This document shows, one piece after another, positions 43,317 to 52,600 of a stretch of DNA of 64,000 nt (its first letter is position 1; each line of letters opens with the position of its first letter). The DNA comes from Clostridium moniliforme (GTDB lineage: Bacteria > Bacillota > Clostridia > Clostridiales > Clostridiaceae): NCBI RefSeq assembly GCF_017873235.1, contig NZ_JAGGJZ010000007.1, positions 50,121 to 114,120 of the forward strand. Direction: 5' to 3'. The notes under the pieces are model-generated. The model saw only the letters and a list, made by a program, of their open reading frames with translations, searched no databases and was not told the DNA's origin. A program made the position numbers and the translations under genes.

Positions 43317-43910
43317 ATGACTAGAGAAACACATTCATCAGGTGGATTTTTAATTGCTCTTACTACTTTAAATCCATTTATAGAAAAATTTTTAATAGGA
43401 TTTAATAAAAGTTATATATTACTATTAATGTTTGTATATTTATACTCATGTCATATCGGTTCATTTTCTCCAGATATAGATATGAAAAGTTCATATATAA
43501 GCAAACGTCACCCTTTACTTTCAAAATATTTTGGAAGTAAATTTAAACATAGGGGATTTACCCATAGCTTATTGTTTTTAATAATATTATTTTTAATTTG
43601 TAAAATTCTAATAACTAAAACTAATGAAAATGTGCTAGTTATAACAATTTGTTATGGTTTTTTAGTAGGTTATATATCTCATTTAATATTAGATTTAATT
43701 ACAAAGGAAGGTATAGAATTACTTTATCCAATTAAGTTTAATTTTAAAATATTTTTTATAAAAACTAATTCTAATGGAGAAAAATATTTTAATAAAGTCT
43801 TAAAACTATTTATATTCGTTTTAGTAATATATAATATTTTTATATTATCAAAAAATTTATTTAATTTTGATATAGTAACCTATCTTAATTTAAATAAATT
43901 CATAAAATAA
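43317..43910 (+). CDS. YdjM/DUF457-type membrane-bound metal-dependent hydrolase
   Basis: A 197-residue membrane protein. It starts MTRETHSSGGFLIALTTLNP, with GSFSPDIDMKSSYISKRHPL, KFKHRGFTHSLLFLIILFLI and GFLVGYISHLILDLITKEGI. These His/Asp groups (THSSGG, PDID, HRGFTHS, SHLILD) are the conserved polar set of the YdjM/LexA-regulated hydrolase family, with four to five helices. The biochemical reaction is not known. I choose ATG 43317, which follows AAAAAAGGTG; the longer frame to 43269 lacks a ribosome site and reads like AT-rich noise. It is monocistronic. Confidence 0.83.
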   Translation: MTRETHSSGGFLIALTTLNPFIEKFLIGFNKSYILLLMFVYLYSCHIGSFSPDIDMKSSYISKRHPLLSKYFGSKFKHRGFTHSLLFLIILFLICKILITKTNENVLVITICYGFLVGYISHLILDLITKEGIELLYPIKFNFKIFFIKTNSNGEKYFNKVLKLFIFVLVIYNIFILSKNLFNFDIVTYLNLNKFIK

Positions 43911-43970
43911 TATCATAATAAAAAATTCAATCTTATTTATTTTGTCAATTAAAACACCATTTTATTGTAT

Positions 43971-44007
43971 AAAAAAGGACTATATAAAATACTATATAGT
44001 CCTTTTA
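43971..44007. terminator. Bidirectional terminator between the hydrolase and APC permease genes
   Basis: AAAAGGACTATATA pairs with TATATAGTCCTTTT around AAATAC, with an A-run on the left and a T-rich run on the right, at the meeting point of two converging genes. Confidence 0.85.
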
Positions 44008-44015
44008 TTATAATA

Positions 44016-45443
44016 TTATGAATTTAATTCATTCTTTTTCATTCTTTCTCTCTCTGCAAGTTTAGGCATTATTAATCCTAATCCTACTAGAACAAAAGGA
44101 GTAATTATATTTAAAACTAATTGGAATGTATTTTTTGAATACATACCTCCAATACAAGCAAATGCTGTAAAGAAGAAGCACCATGCACCTAAAATAATTC
44201 CTAATGTTTTGCTCTTTGTAAAACGATATTCAGCATGGAATTTTTCTCCAGCTTTCTTTAATGCAATATAAGCTACGAATACCCATAAATAACGTAATGG
44301 CATACATACTGCATTTAATTTTACTAGCCATCTAACTATTGCATCAACATTTCCTATACCAAATGCTGGAATTATAATTAATATAGATACAACTACACCT
44401 ATTAACTTGTTACCATTTTTAAAAGAACCATGTTCATTTTTTTCAAATAACTTTTCAGGTATAAATCTCTTATCAGTAGTTTCAAGTAAAATACGTAAAG
44501 GTGCATCAATAGATAATATTAAAGTAGATATTTGTCCAATAACATTTGTAATTGCATATATTACAACAAAAGTATTTCCTACATTGTAGTACTCTCCTAA
44601 TCTTTGGAAAGCATAATAAGCACCGTTAGTCAATAAGTCTTTAGGTACATTATCTGAACTAAACATCATTCCTAGTGATATAGTTCCTAATATAGCACAT
44701 ACTGCAACCATAATTGCAAGTACAATCATACCTTTTGGGAAATTTCTTTCAGGATCTTTCATTTTATTTACATATGGTGAAATTTTTTCACATCCACCAA
44801 CTGCAAATACTAATATAGATAAGCTTGTAAAATATTTAACATCAAATGTTGGTAAAAAAGTTTTAAATGACCAATCAATATTTAATAATTTAGCATCTGT
44901 AATAGCAGGTGCAGCTATCATAAGTATAATAAATAATATTGACATAACAAACATTGATGTACCAGCTATTGTTGTTATCTTTTTAAGCGGCTTAATACCT
45001 CTTGAAGCTACCCAAAGTCCTATTAAGAATATTATTAAACATAATAATTGCAATAACTTAGGATTCAGACTACTTACTGTATTATTTTGGAATATAGTCC
45101 AGCATCCAGCAATGATTGCCCCTTGAGGTTTTTGTGAAATATATGGAAGATGAACAACCCAATAAGTCCAACCAGCATAATATGCAAGCTTAGGTCCAAT
45201 TGTTTCATCAATCCATGAACTTACACCACCACCTAAATCTTTAAATGCAGAGCCAAGTTCTCCTACCATTAATGTGTAAGGAACAAAATAAATAGCAAAA
45301 ATTAGAACCCATGATACAATAGCTTTTAGCCCACCAAACTCTGAGAATCCGTTAACTACATTACCAAATCCCCATACAGCTGAAAAAGCCATAAAAGCTA
45401 GGCTATACCACATTATTTTTTTACTACCTTTATTGTCATTCAT
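44016..45443 (-). CDS. APC-family amino acid permease (YjeM/GadC-like)
   Basis: A 475-residue membrane protein with about 12 helices. WYSLAFMAFSAVWGFGNVVN, FSEFGGLKAIVSWVLIFAIY, VPYTLMVGELGSAFKDLGGG, SSWIDETIGPKLAYYAGWTY and FAVGGCEKISPYVNKMKDPE are APC landmarks; the last is the long helix-6 region. It resembles the YjeM subfamily of glutamate/GABA-type permeases, but the substrate is not certain. GGGGAGATATACAC precedes ATG 45443. The promoter candidate at 45781-45809 would give a leader of about 330 nt. It is transcribed alone and ends at a bidirectional terminator. Confidence 0.85.
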   Translation of the reverse strand: MNDNKGSKKIMWYSLAFMAFSAVWGFGNVVNGFSEFGGLKAIVSWVLIFAIYFVPYTLMVGELGSAFKDLGGGVSSWIDETIGPKLAYYAGWTYWVVHLPYISQKPQGAIIAGCWTIFQNNTVSSLNPKLLQLLCLIIFLIGLWVASRGIKPLKKITTIAGTSMFVMSILFIILMIAAPAITDAKLLNIDWSFKTFLPTFDVKYFTSLSILVFAVGGCEKISPYVNKMKDPERNFPKGMIVLAIMVAVCAILGTISLGMMFSSDNVPKDLLTNGAYYAFQRLGEYYNVGNTFVVIYAITNVIGQISTLILSIDAPLRILLETTDKRFIPEKLFEKNEHGSFKNGNKLIGVVVSILIIIPAFGIGNVDAIVRWLVKLNAVCMPLRYLWVFVAYIALKKAGEKFHAEYRFTKSKTLGIILGAWCFFFTAFACIGGMYSKNTFQLVLNIITPFVLVGLGLIMPKLAERERMKKNELNS

Positions 45444-45880
45444 GTGTATATCTCCCCTTTGTTTTTAAATTTCAATCTGCTAAATTAATATATTTTTACA
45501 GTTTTAATATTTGAAAATATACTAAAAATTCATTTAATAGGTTAATCAAAAATATTAATTATAATAAAATCTAAGTTAGATGGAAACTTAGTTATTTATT
45601 ATTTTTAAGTACATCAACTTAAACAAAGGGTTTATAAATTATTTCAATCAATATTTAACTACTAATTAATATCTTCAATTAACCTACAAATGAACTTTTA
45701 AATAATGAATATATAATTTCTTTAATATTTTAAATATTTATTAAATTAACAGATTTAAAATACAATGTACTTGTACACTAAGTTTAATATAAACTATACT
45801 CTTAGTCAATAATTCCTATATATTATACATAGTAGTATTAATATATATATATTTAAGATAAATATTATTTTTTCTAATAA
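45444..45880. other. Long AT-rich leader region before the APC permease
   Basis: No gene is visible. The only strong signals are a promoter candidate at 45781-45809 and a 12-bp palindrome (TGTACTTGTACA, 45766-45777) across its likely start point. A small CTAAGTT/AACTTAG hairpin occurs at about 45571-45591. No known riboswitch consensus is recognisable. Confidence 0.55.
45781..45809 (-). promoter_or_regulatory. Promoter candidate for the APC permease
   Basis: TTGACT (45804-45809) and TAAACT (45781-45786) on the minus strand lie 17 bp apart. A perfect TGTACTTGTACA palindrome at 45766-45777 covers the expected start site and could be an operator. Confidence 0.6.
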
Positions 45881-45881
45881 A

Positions 45882-45918
45882 AAATTAGGATATGATAAAA
45901 ATATCATACCCTAATTAA
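45882..45918 (-). terminator. Terminator after prfB
   Basis: TTAGGGTATGATA pairs with TATCATATCCTAA (one mismatch), followed on the minus strand by TTTTTTA. It is 140 bp after the prfB stop. Confidence 0.75.
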
Positions 45919-46057
45919 TTATTCATTAATATCATTTTCAAATTATCTGAATTTTCTTAAAAAAGATAATTTTGCTAAAAAACTTTAATATAATTCTCTC
46001 TAACTTTTTATTAATACTTATTAAAATAAACAAACTTTCAAACATTTTATATGATTT

Positions 46058-47171
46058 TTAAACATTTAACTCACTAGAAAGATAAGCATTTATAAATAAA
46101 TCTATATCTCCATCCATTACACTCTGAACATTTGAAGTTTCTTGTAAAGTTCTATGGTCTTTAACCATATTATATGGATGAAATACATAAGATCTTATCT
46201 GACTTCCCCATCCCATATCTTTAAGTTCTCCTGTTAAATCTTCTATTCTTTCCTTATGAGCTCTTTCTTTTAATTCTATAAGTTTAGATTTAAGCATTTT
46301 CATTGCTGTATCTCTATTTGAAAATTGACTTCTTTCATTTTGACATTGAACAACTATTCCAGTTGGAATATGTGTTATTCTAACTGCTGATTCTGTTTTA
46401 TTAACATGTTGTCCCCCTGCACCACTAGCTCTATAAGTATCTATCTTTAAGTCATCTGTTTTTATTTCTATATCTTGATTTGTTGTAAGTTCTGGAAGAA
46501 CTTCTACAGATGCAAAGGATGTTTGCCTTTTTCCATTTGCATTATATGGAGATATTCTAACAAGTCTATGAATTCCCTTTTCAGCTTTTAAATATCCATA
46601 TGCAAAATCACCCTTAATCATTAATGTTACATTTTTTATTCCTGCTTCATCACCTTCAATTAAATCTAAAGTTTCCACAGAAAATCCTTTTTTTTCTGCC
46701 CATCTTGTGTACATTCTTAATAACATTTCAGTCCAGTCATTTGCATCTGTTCCTCCAACTCCAACATGAAGTGTTAATATTGCATCATTTTTATCATATT
46801 CTCCTGATAAAAGTATTTCTATTTTATAATCATCCACTAACTTTTCTAAAGTTTTTGTTTCTAATATTATCTCATTTATTGAATCATAATCTTCTTCATC
46901 TGCTTCAATAAGATCTTTTAAAATTTCTATATCTTCTAATTTTCCTTCTATATCCTCAAACCTTTGAAGTTTTGATTGTAAAAATTTACTTTCTTTAGTT
47001 ATCTCTTCAGCCTTTTTTATATTATCCCAAAAGCCTTCTTCTTGCATTTTTAAATCAAGTTCTTTAATTTGTTTTCTTAAAAAATCTTGGTCAAAGTGAA
47101 ACCCTCATTTCATCTATTTTCACTTTCAAACTTGGAATTTTACTTAAAGCCTTTTCAAGCTCTATTCTCAT
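46058..47171 (-). CDS. prfB: Peptide chain release factor 2 with programmed +1 frameshift
   Basis: The zero-frame begins at ATG 47171 (after GAGGTG) and runs 26 codons to CTT TGA at 47096-47091. Skipping the T at 47093 joins it to the main frame at GAC 47092, giving a 370-residue RF2, close to the 365 of E. coli. An SD-like GAGGG sits just before CTTTGAC, the classical feedback frameshift signal. The main part has SGAGGQHVNKTESAVRITHI, with GGQ for peptidyl hydrolysis, and the SPY version of the SPF codon-recognition motif (RISPYNANGKRQ). RF2 reads UGA and UAA. secA lies 127 bp upstream on the same strand. Confidence 0.95.
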
Positions 47172-47198
47172 ATAATCACCTCTATATTAATTTTAATA

Positions 47199-47228
47199 GA
47201 GCATCGTTATAAACAAATAACGATGCTC
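47199..47228 (-). terminator. Inverted repeat between secA and prfB
   Basis: A GAGCATCGTTAT stem with its exact complement around AAACAA. The following T-run on the minus strand is weak (TATTAAAA), so it may be a poor terminator that lets prfB share the secA transcript. Confidence 0.55.
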
Positions 47229-47297
47229 ACTTTAAATTTATAAACTTATTATTTTTTATAAATTAATTTTAACATAGTAATCTTATTTTAATTTATG

Positions 47298-49823
47298 TTA
47301 AACTTCTCTTCCACAACAATTTTTATATTTTTTTCCACTACCACATGGGCAAGGTTCATTTCTTCCAACAGTTTCTTTCTTTTTTATTGGTTGTTGTTTT
47401 TTAGATTCTTCTCCATTACCAGAATTTATATGAATAGCAGCTGTTTCTCTTACAACTCTTTCTCTTTCTTCTGGAGCTTTTTCCATTTGAACATGGAATA
47501 GGTATTTTACAGTGTCAACTTTGATTGCCTCTATCATTTCTTCAAACATTGCACTACCTTCCATTTGATATGCTTGAACTGGATCTTGTTGCTTAAATGC
47601 TCTAAGTCCTATTCCTTGCTTTAAGTGATCCATATTATCTATATGATCCATCCACTTCATATCAACATTTTTAAGAAGAACAACTCTTTCAATTTCTCTA
47701 AGTCTTTCTTCTCCAAACTCTTCTTCTTTTCCTTTATATATTTCTAATGCTATATTTATAAGCTTCTCTTTAATCTCATCATTAGAAAGATCAGTTAAGT
47801 CATCAATAGTTACTCTATTTGCAGGAATACAAATATCATCTAAATAAAGAATTAAATTTTTAAATTCTTTCTTATAATCTTCTTCCATTCCAGTAACGTG
47901 GGCATCAACTGCTTCACTTATTACTTCTTTAATCATTTCTTCTATTTGTTCTTTTAGGTTCTCACCTTCAAGTACTTGACTTCTTTGCTTATAAATGACT
48001 TCTCTTTGCATATTCATAACATCATCATAACCTAAAAGATTTTTTCTTATATCAAAGTTATGACCTTCAACTTTCTTTTGAGCACTTTCTATTGATTTAG
48101 TAATTATTTTACTTTCAATAGCATCATCTTCATCTAAGCCCAATTTATCAACCATAGCATGTGTTTTTTCTGACATAAATATTCTCATTAAATCATCTTC
48201 TAATGAAATAAAGAAAGTTGATTCTCCAACGTCTCCTTGTCTACCAGAACGTCCTCTAAGCTGATTGTCTATTCTTCTTGACTCATGTCTTTCTGTTCCA
48301 ATTATTTTAAGACCACCAGTTTCAATTGCTCCTTCTCCAAGTTTAATATCAGTACCTCTACCTGCCATGTTTGTTGCAATAGTTACTGCTCCAACTTCTC
48401 CTGCATCTGCTATTATTTCTGCCTCTTGTTCATGATATTTGGCATTTAATACTTTATGCTTTATTCCTTTTTTCTTTAATAAAGCTGATATTATCTCTGA
48501 TTTTTCAATACTTGCAGTACCTACTAAAACTGGTTGACCTTTATCATGTGATTTCTTTATTTCTTCAACTATAGCCTTATATTTTCCTTTTGCAGTTTTA
48601 TATACAATATCATGATTATCTACTCTTTGTATTGGTTTATGTGTAGGAATAACTATAACATCTAATCCATAAATTTCTCTAAATTCATTTTCTTCTGTTA
48701 AAGCTGTTCCTGTCATACCAGATAATTTGTTATACATTCTAAAATAATTTTGGAAAGTTATTGTAGCCAAAGTTTTTGATTCTCTTGCAATCTTAACTCC
48801 TTCTTTTGCTTCAATAGCTTGGTGAAGACCATCTGAATATCTTCTTCCTTCCATAAGTCTTCCTGTAAACTCATCAACTATTATAACTTCTCCATCTTTA
48901 ACCATATAGTCTTTATCAAGTTTCATTACATAGTTAGCTTTTAATGCTTGAGTTACATAATGTTGAAGTTGCATATTTTCAGCATCTGCATAGTTTTCAA
49001 CCTTAAAGGCCTTTTCTGCCTTTTCTATTCCTTTTTCTGTAAGCATTGCAGCATTTGCCTTTTCATCAATTGTATAGTCTTCCTCTGCAACTAATGTTTT
49101 TACAAAGTAATCTGCAACCTTATAAAATTCTGTAGATTTCTCTCCAGCTCCTGAAATTATAAGAGGCGTTCTAGCTTCATCAATTAATATTGAGTCAACC
49201 TCATCCACTATAACAAAGTTTAATCCTCTTTGAACTCTTTCTTCTTTATAAACAACCATGTTATCTCTTAAATAATCAAATCCAAATTCATTATTTGTTC
49301 CATAAGTTATATCCGCGTTATAAGCTTCTCTTCTTTGATCATTATTTAGATCATGAACAATAACTCCAGTTTTTAATCCTAGGAATTCATATATATTATT
49401 CATCCAGTCTCTATCTCTTGAAGCTAGATAATCATTAACTGTTATTACATGGACACCTTCTCCTGATAAAGCATTTAAATAAGCAGGTAATGTTGCAACT
49501 AATGTTTTACCTTCCCCTGTTTTCATTTCTGCAATTCTTCCTTGGTGAAGAACTATACCTCCTATTAACTGTTCTCTATAAGGCTTCATTTGTAATGTTC
49601 TCCATGAAGCTTCTCTTACAACAGCAAATGCTTCAACAAGTAAATCATCTAATGTTTCTCCATTTTTATATCTTTCTTTAAACTCTTCTGTCTTACCCTT
49701 TAATTCTTCATCACTAAGCTTAGCCATTGCTGAATCTAGATTTTCTATCTTATCAACTAATGGTTTTATTCTCTTAACTTCTCTTTCGCTATATGTGCCA
49801 AATAAAGCTTTAAATATTCCCAT
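47298..49823 (-). CDS. secA: Preprotein translocase ATPase SecA
   Basis: An 841-residue SecA. Walker A is [23 protein letters not shown] is [20 protein letters not shown], helicase motif [19 protein letters not shown] and [20 protein letters not shown], and a C-terminal zinc-binding [24 protein letters not shown]. It drives secreted proteins through SecYEG with ATP. The start at 49823 is [19 protein letters not shown], as in family members. It lies upstream of prfB; the pair secA-prfB is common in Firmicutes. Length is typical. Confidence 0.97.
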   Translation of the reverse strand: MGIFKALFGTYSEREVKRIKPLVDKIENLDSAMAKLSDEELKGKTEEFKERYKNGETLDDLLVEAFAVVREASWRTLQMKPYREQLIGGIVLHQGRIAEMKTGEGKTLVATLPAYLNALSGEGVHVITVNDYLASRDRDWMNNIYEFLGLKTGVIVHDLNNDQRREAYNADITYGTNNEFGFDYLRDNMVVYKEERVQRGLNFVIVDEVDSILIDEARTPLIISGAGEKSTEFYKVADYFVKTLVAEEDYTIDEKANAAMLTEKGIEKAEKAFKVENYADAENMQLQHYVTQALKANYVMKLDKDYMVKDGEVIIVDEFTGRLMEGRRYSDGLHQAIEAKEGVKIARESKTLATITFQNYFRMYNKLSGMTGTALTEENEFREIYGLDVIVIPTHKPIQRVDNHDIVYKTAKGKYKAIVEEIKKSHDKGQPVLVGTASIEKSEIISALLKKKGIKHKVLNAKYHEQEAEIIADAGEVGAVTIATNMAGRGTDIKLGEGAIETGGLKIIGTERHESRRIDNQLRGRSGRQGDVGESTFFISLEDDLMRIFMSEKTHAMVDKLGLDEDDAIESKIITKSIESAQKKVEGHNFDIRKNLLGYDDVMNMQREVIYKQRSQVLEGENLKEQIEEMIKEVISEAVDAHVTGMEEDYKKEFKNLILYLDDICIPANRVTIDDLTDLSNDEIKEKLINIALEIYKGKEEEFGEERLREIERVVLLKNVDMKWMDHIDNMDHLKQGIGLRAFKQQDPVQAYQMEGSAMFEEMIEAIKVDTVKYLFHVQMEKAPEERERVVRETAAIHINSGNGEESKKQQPIKKKETVGRNEPCPCGSGKKYKNCCGREV

Positions 49824-50008
49824 ATTTTCATCCTTTCAAATGCTATAAAATTAATAAGCATCTTTTCTTTATATCTCAGTATACATTTATAAATTATACC
49901 ATTTTTAATTAATATATTTCAACTTTATCACAATTTTATTACGTTTATACTTATTTTCTCTATATTATATTTTTAACATTTATATAAAATATAATCTATA
50001 TATTAAAA

Positions 50009-50053
50009 TAAAAACTCCATAAAGTATATGAAAAATCATTGTCTTTATGGAGT
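50009..50053 (-). terminator. Terminator after hpf
   Basis: ACTCCATAAAG pairs with CTTTATGGAGT across an 18-nt loop, and T5 follows on the minus strand. Confidence 0.8.
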
Positions 50054-50073
50054 CATAAATTCTTATTTAATTT

Positions 50074-50601
50074 TTATTTGTAATCTGGTTCTAGTAAACC
50101 ATAATCTCCGTCTTTTCTCTTGTATAATACACTTATATTATTTGTGTCTGCATCTTTATAAACGAAGAAATTATGTCCTATAAGCTCCATTTGCAAAATT
50201 GCTTCATCAACATTCATTGGTTTTACAGCAAATTTCTTTGTCTTAACTAGTTTTCCTTCATTTTCTTCTATAACATCATCTGCTGCAAGTTCTGCAAATC
50301 TTAATGAATTATTTTGTCTCTTAGAAAGCTTTGTTCTTTGCTTCCTAATTTGTCTAACTAATTTTTCTTCTACTTTATCTATAGATTTATACATATCATC
50401 TGTTATCTCTTCTGCCCTTAATAGCACTCCATTAAATGGAATTGCCACTTCTACTCTATGTCTATTTTTTTGTACAGACAATGTTGCCTTAGCACTTACA
50501 TTGTTTTCAAAGTATTTATCAAGCTTTGAAACCTTTTTTTCTACCATTTCTTTTAAAGCAGGAGTTAATTCCATATTTTTTGTTACAACTGTTACCTTCA
50601 T
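50074..50601 (-). CDS. hpf: Long-form ribosome hibernation promoting factor (HPF/RaiA)
   Basis: A 175-residue protein. The N-terminal YfiA/HPF domain (MKVTVVTKNMELTPALKEMV, then NRHRVEVAIPFNGVLLRAEE, DDMYKSIDKVEEKLVRQIRK) is followed by a short linker and the C-terminal dimer domain (KTKKFAVKPMNVDEAILQME, then NNISVLYKRKDGDYGLLEPD) that pairs two ribosomes into 100S particles. Start ATG 50601 follows GAGGGG; a longer frame to 50649 exists but is not supported. The raiA-motif RNA and its terminator lie between it and comFC, so a part of transcripts from upstream will stop before hpf. Confidence 0.95.
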   Translation of the reverse strand: MKVTVVTKNMELTPALKEMVEKKVSKLDKYFENNVSAKATLSVQKNRHRVEVAIPFNGVLLRAEEITDDMYKSIDKVEEKLVRQIRKQRTKLSKRQNNSLRFAELAADDVIEENEGKLVKTKKFAVKPMNVDEAILQMELIGHNFFVYKDADTNNISVLYKRKDGDYGLLEPDYK

Positions 50602-50733
50602 AAGTCCAGCCCCTCTCATATGTTCTAAGTTTAACTTAGAAGATTTCAAATGATTTGTTTATCTATTTCTTATTTCTATTGTACTCCTTTTCACAGTAAA
50701 ACACAAGATTAATTTATACTATATAAATATAAT

Positions 50734-50765
50734 AAAAAAGACCCTAAAATTTAGCGTCTTTTTTT
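50734..50765 (-). terminator. Terminator of the raiA RNA
   Basis: AAAGACGCTAAA pairs with TTTTAGGGTCTTT (one bulge), followed on the minus strand by TTTTTT. It begins directly after the RNA's closing stem, 130 nt before hpf. Confidence 0.8.
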
Positions 50766-50976
50766 GAAAAGTTAGCTGACCTGATTTTTGCCCCCACACT
50801 CGCCTACTGGAGATTTCGCTACCCGGAATTACCCTCTCACTACTAACCCTCTCAAGTTTAATTATCTTGGTAGGACTTACTTCTATACCGCACCATGCTC
50901 ACTAGAATCTTTGCCTAGCTTAAGTGGATCGTTTTGCCTGCGACTAGCATCGACTTTCAACCACAGACCTAACTTT
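50766..50976 (-). ncRNA. raiA-motif structured RNA
   Basis: About 211 nt of GC-richer, non-coding sequence lies between comFC and hpf (raiA). The ends pair: AAAGTTAG (50976-50969) with CTAACTTT (at about 50768-50775). Conserved-looking blocks include GGTCTGTGGTTGAAAGTCGA, GCTAGTCGCAGGCAAAACGA and AGCGAAATCTCCAGTAGGCG. Location before raiA and next to comF is that described for the raiA RNA motif in Firmicutes and Actinobacteria; in clostridia the RNA has been tied to sporulation and aerotolerance. It has its own promoter (50985-51012) and terminator, so it can act as a separate RNA. A spurious 79-codon frame lies on the other strand and is not a gene. Confidence 0.8.
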
Positions 50977-50984
50977 ACAATAAT

Positions 50985-51012
50985 ATTATATACGACTTTT
51001 AGCAATAGTCAA
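50985..51012 (-). promoter_or_regulatory. Promoter of the raiA RNA, inside the end of comFC
   Basis: TTGACT (51007-51012) and TATAAT (50985-50990) on the minus strand are separated by 16 bp; the predicted start at about 50978 matches the first base of the closing stem. The promoter overlaps the last codons of comFC, so the RNA starts within that gene's end. Confidence 0.75.
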
Positions 51013-51618
51013 TATTTTTATTTCTAATGCTCCATTTTCCTTTAATACTTTTACTCCTTCTTTTAAAGTAGCACCTGTTGTAACTACATCATCTATAAGT
51101 ATAAATTTATTTCCTTTTATTAATTGTAAGTTAGTAATACCAAAAGAATTTTTAATATTTTCTATTCTTTCACTTTTACTTAATTCCTTTTGTACTTTAG
51201 TTTCTTTTATTTTTATTAATGTATTATCACATCTTAAATCTAATTTTCTAGAAAGTTTTTTTGCTATGTATTCACATTGATTAAAGCCTCTTTTTCTTTT
51301 AGACTTTTTCCCAATTGGAATATAAGTTAATATATAATCTTTATCTATGTGATTAATTTTTGATTCAAGCATATTAACTAATATTTCTCCTGCTAAAAAA
51401 TCTTTTTTAAATTTAAAAAGATGTATTAATTCTTTAAGGACGCCACTATAATATCCGTAATACTCTTCCTCTTCACAAAGTTTTATAGATTTTATACAAG
51501 ACTTACATATTCCTTCTTCTTCATATCCACATATTATGCAATGTGGAGGATTTGGGAATATAATTTCTAATATACAATCTATTAAATAATTTATTCTTTT
51601 TAATAGCTTTCCTCCCAT
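50986..51618 (-). CDS. comFC: ComFC-like phosphoribosyltransferase-fold competence protein
   Basis: A 210-residue protein. The N-terminal zinc finger has CIICGYEEEGICKSC, and the C-terminal PRTase loop is KFILIDDVVTTGATLKEGVK. ComFC takes part in uptake of transforming DNA in competent Firmicutes; clostridial homologues may do more general work. ATG 51618 overlaps the end of the ComFA-like gene by 19 bp. The GGGAGG in its first codons probably belongs to translational coupling. The raiA RNA promoter overlaps its last codons. Length is slightly short but complete. Confidence 0.9.
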   Translation of the reverse strand: MGGKLLKRINYLIDCILEIIFPNPPHCIICGYEEEGICKSCIKSIKLCEEEEYYGYYSGVLKELIHLFKFKKDFLAGEILVNMLESKINHIDKDYILTYIPIGKKSKRKRGFNQCEYIAKKLSRKLDLRCDNTLIKIKETKVQKELSKSERIENIKNSFGITNLQLIKGNKFILIDDVVTTGATLKEGVKVLKENGALEIKILTIAKSRI

Positions 51619-52583
51619 AGTATTTTATTAAAACTCCTAGTTACATTACGTGCTATTTCTATATTTTCTGTTTCTTCATTACAAACTAAGATTACTTCTG
51701 AAAATTCATTAAGATTTTTACAAACCTTACTACACATAAATATAATTTTTTTATAATCAATATTTTTATTATCAGCAGATAATACAATTATTCCATGAAT
51801 ATTTGGAGTTTTTAAAACCTCCTCTATATTATTTGTTATTAAAAATATTGACTTCTCTCTAAAATTAAATACATTTTTATTTAATTTTTTATTTGATCCT
51901 CTAATTAATCTCACTTCTTTTAAGTTTATTTTATTGTCATAATAATCATATACTTTATTAATATCCTCTTTATTCGGTACATAAGTTATTACATTCTTTT
52001 TATTATTTTTAAACCACTTTATATATTCATACAATACATAAGGTATATCTGAATTTAAATTTATTCTAGTCATTATTAATCTAGGTTCAACTAACATAGA
52101 TCTATTTCCTATACTTAATGTGCTAATTACATTATTACAATTATCAATATTAATTGAAGAATAAAATATTATCTTTTTAGAAAAGTTTCTTAATTTATAA
52201 AATAAGGCTTCAAAATCATCTTTTGATAATTTTGAATAAAATGATATATCATCTACAATAATAAGGTCATAATTTTTATTTATGTTATATAAGTATTTAA
52301 AATTCATAAATATAAGATTCTTATTTAAATTATCCTCTCTTGTATATCCATAATAAATTTCTTTATTTATATGAGAAATAATACCTTTATCAATACTTTC
52401 ATCTCCCCATATATATAAAACTTTTTTACTTTCATCAGAAAAAACTTCTTCTAATATATCATAAAAAATCTCATTACTATCAAGAGGTCTCCCTAAAACA
52501 GTCAATAACTCATCTTTACAATAAAAAAAATTACTTATTTTCTTTTTTAAATAAATTAACTCTTTATTAATTGAGTTATCCAC
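51600..52583 (-). CDS. Degenerate ComFA-like helicase remnant
   Basis: A 327-residue protein in the comFA position. It keeps the outline of ComFA: a helicase core with YDLIIVDDISFYSKLSK where the DEAD motif should be, then EPRLIMTRINLNSDIPYVLY and KNNKKNVITYVPNKEDINKV, and ends ITRSF-like with NVTRSFNKILWEESY. However, no Walker A (GxxGxGKT) exists; the expected place reads LLTVLGRPLDSNEIFYDI, and the N-terminal zinc region is gone. B. subtilis ComFA has about 463 residues. It therefore probably lacks ATPase activity, though the frame is intact. It lies between recD2 and comFC, coupled to the latter. Confidence 0.7.
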   Translation of the reverse strand: MDNSINKELIYLKKKISNFFYCKDELLTVLGRPLDSNEIFYDILEEVFSDESKKVLYIWGDESIDKGIISHINKEIYYGYTREDNLNKNLIFMNFKYLYNINKNYDLIIVDDISFYSKLSKDDFEALFYKLRNFSKKIIFYSSINIDNCNNVISTLSIGNRSMLVEPRLIMTRINLNSDIPYVLYEYIKWFKNNKKNVITYVPNKEDINKVYDYYDNKINLKEVRLIRGSNKKLNKNVFNFREKSIFLITNNIEEVLKTPNIHGIIVLSADNKNIDYKKIIFMCSKVCKNLNEFSEVILVCNEETENIEIARNVTRSFNKILWEESY

Positions 52584-52600
52584 ATAATCAACTCCTAAAT

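Noticed and set aside
47048..47171. Broken prfB (pseudogene)
   Set aside because: The early TGA lies within the canonical CTTTGAC frameshift site, with the SD-like stimulator in place; this is normal RF2 control and not damage.
50788..51027. A 79-codon plus-strand open frame over the comFC end
   Set aside because: It lies opposite the structured raiA RNA, has no ribosome site and no protein-like composition; the RNA explains the region better. I also considered RNase P RNA, tmRNA and 6S RNA, but their core motifs are absent.
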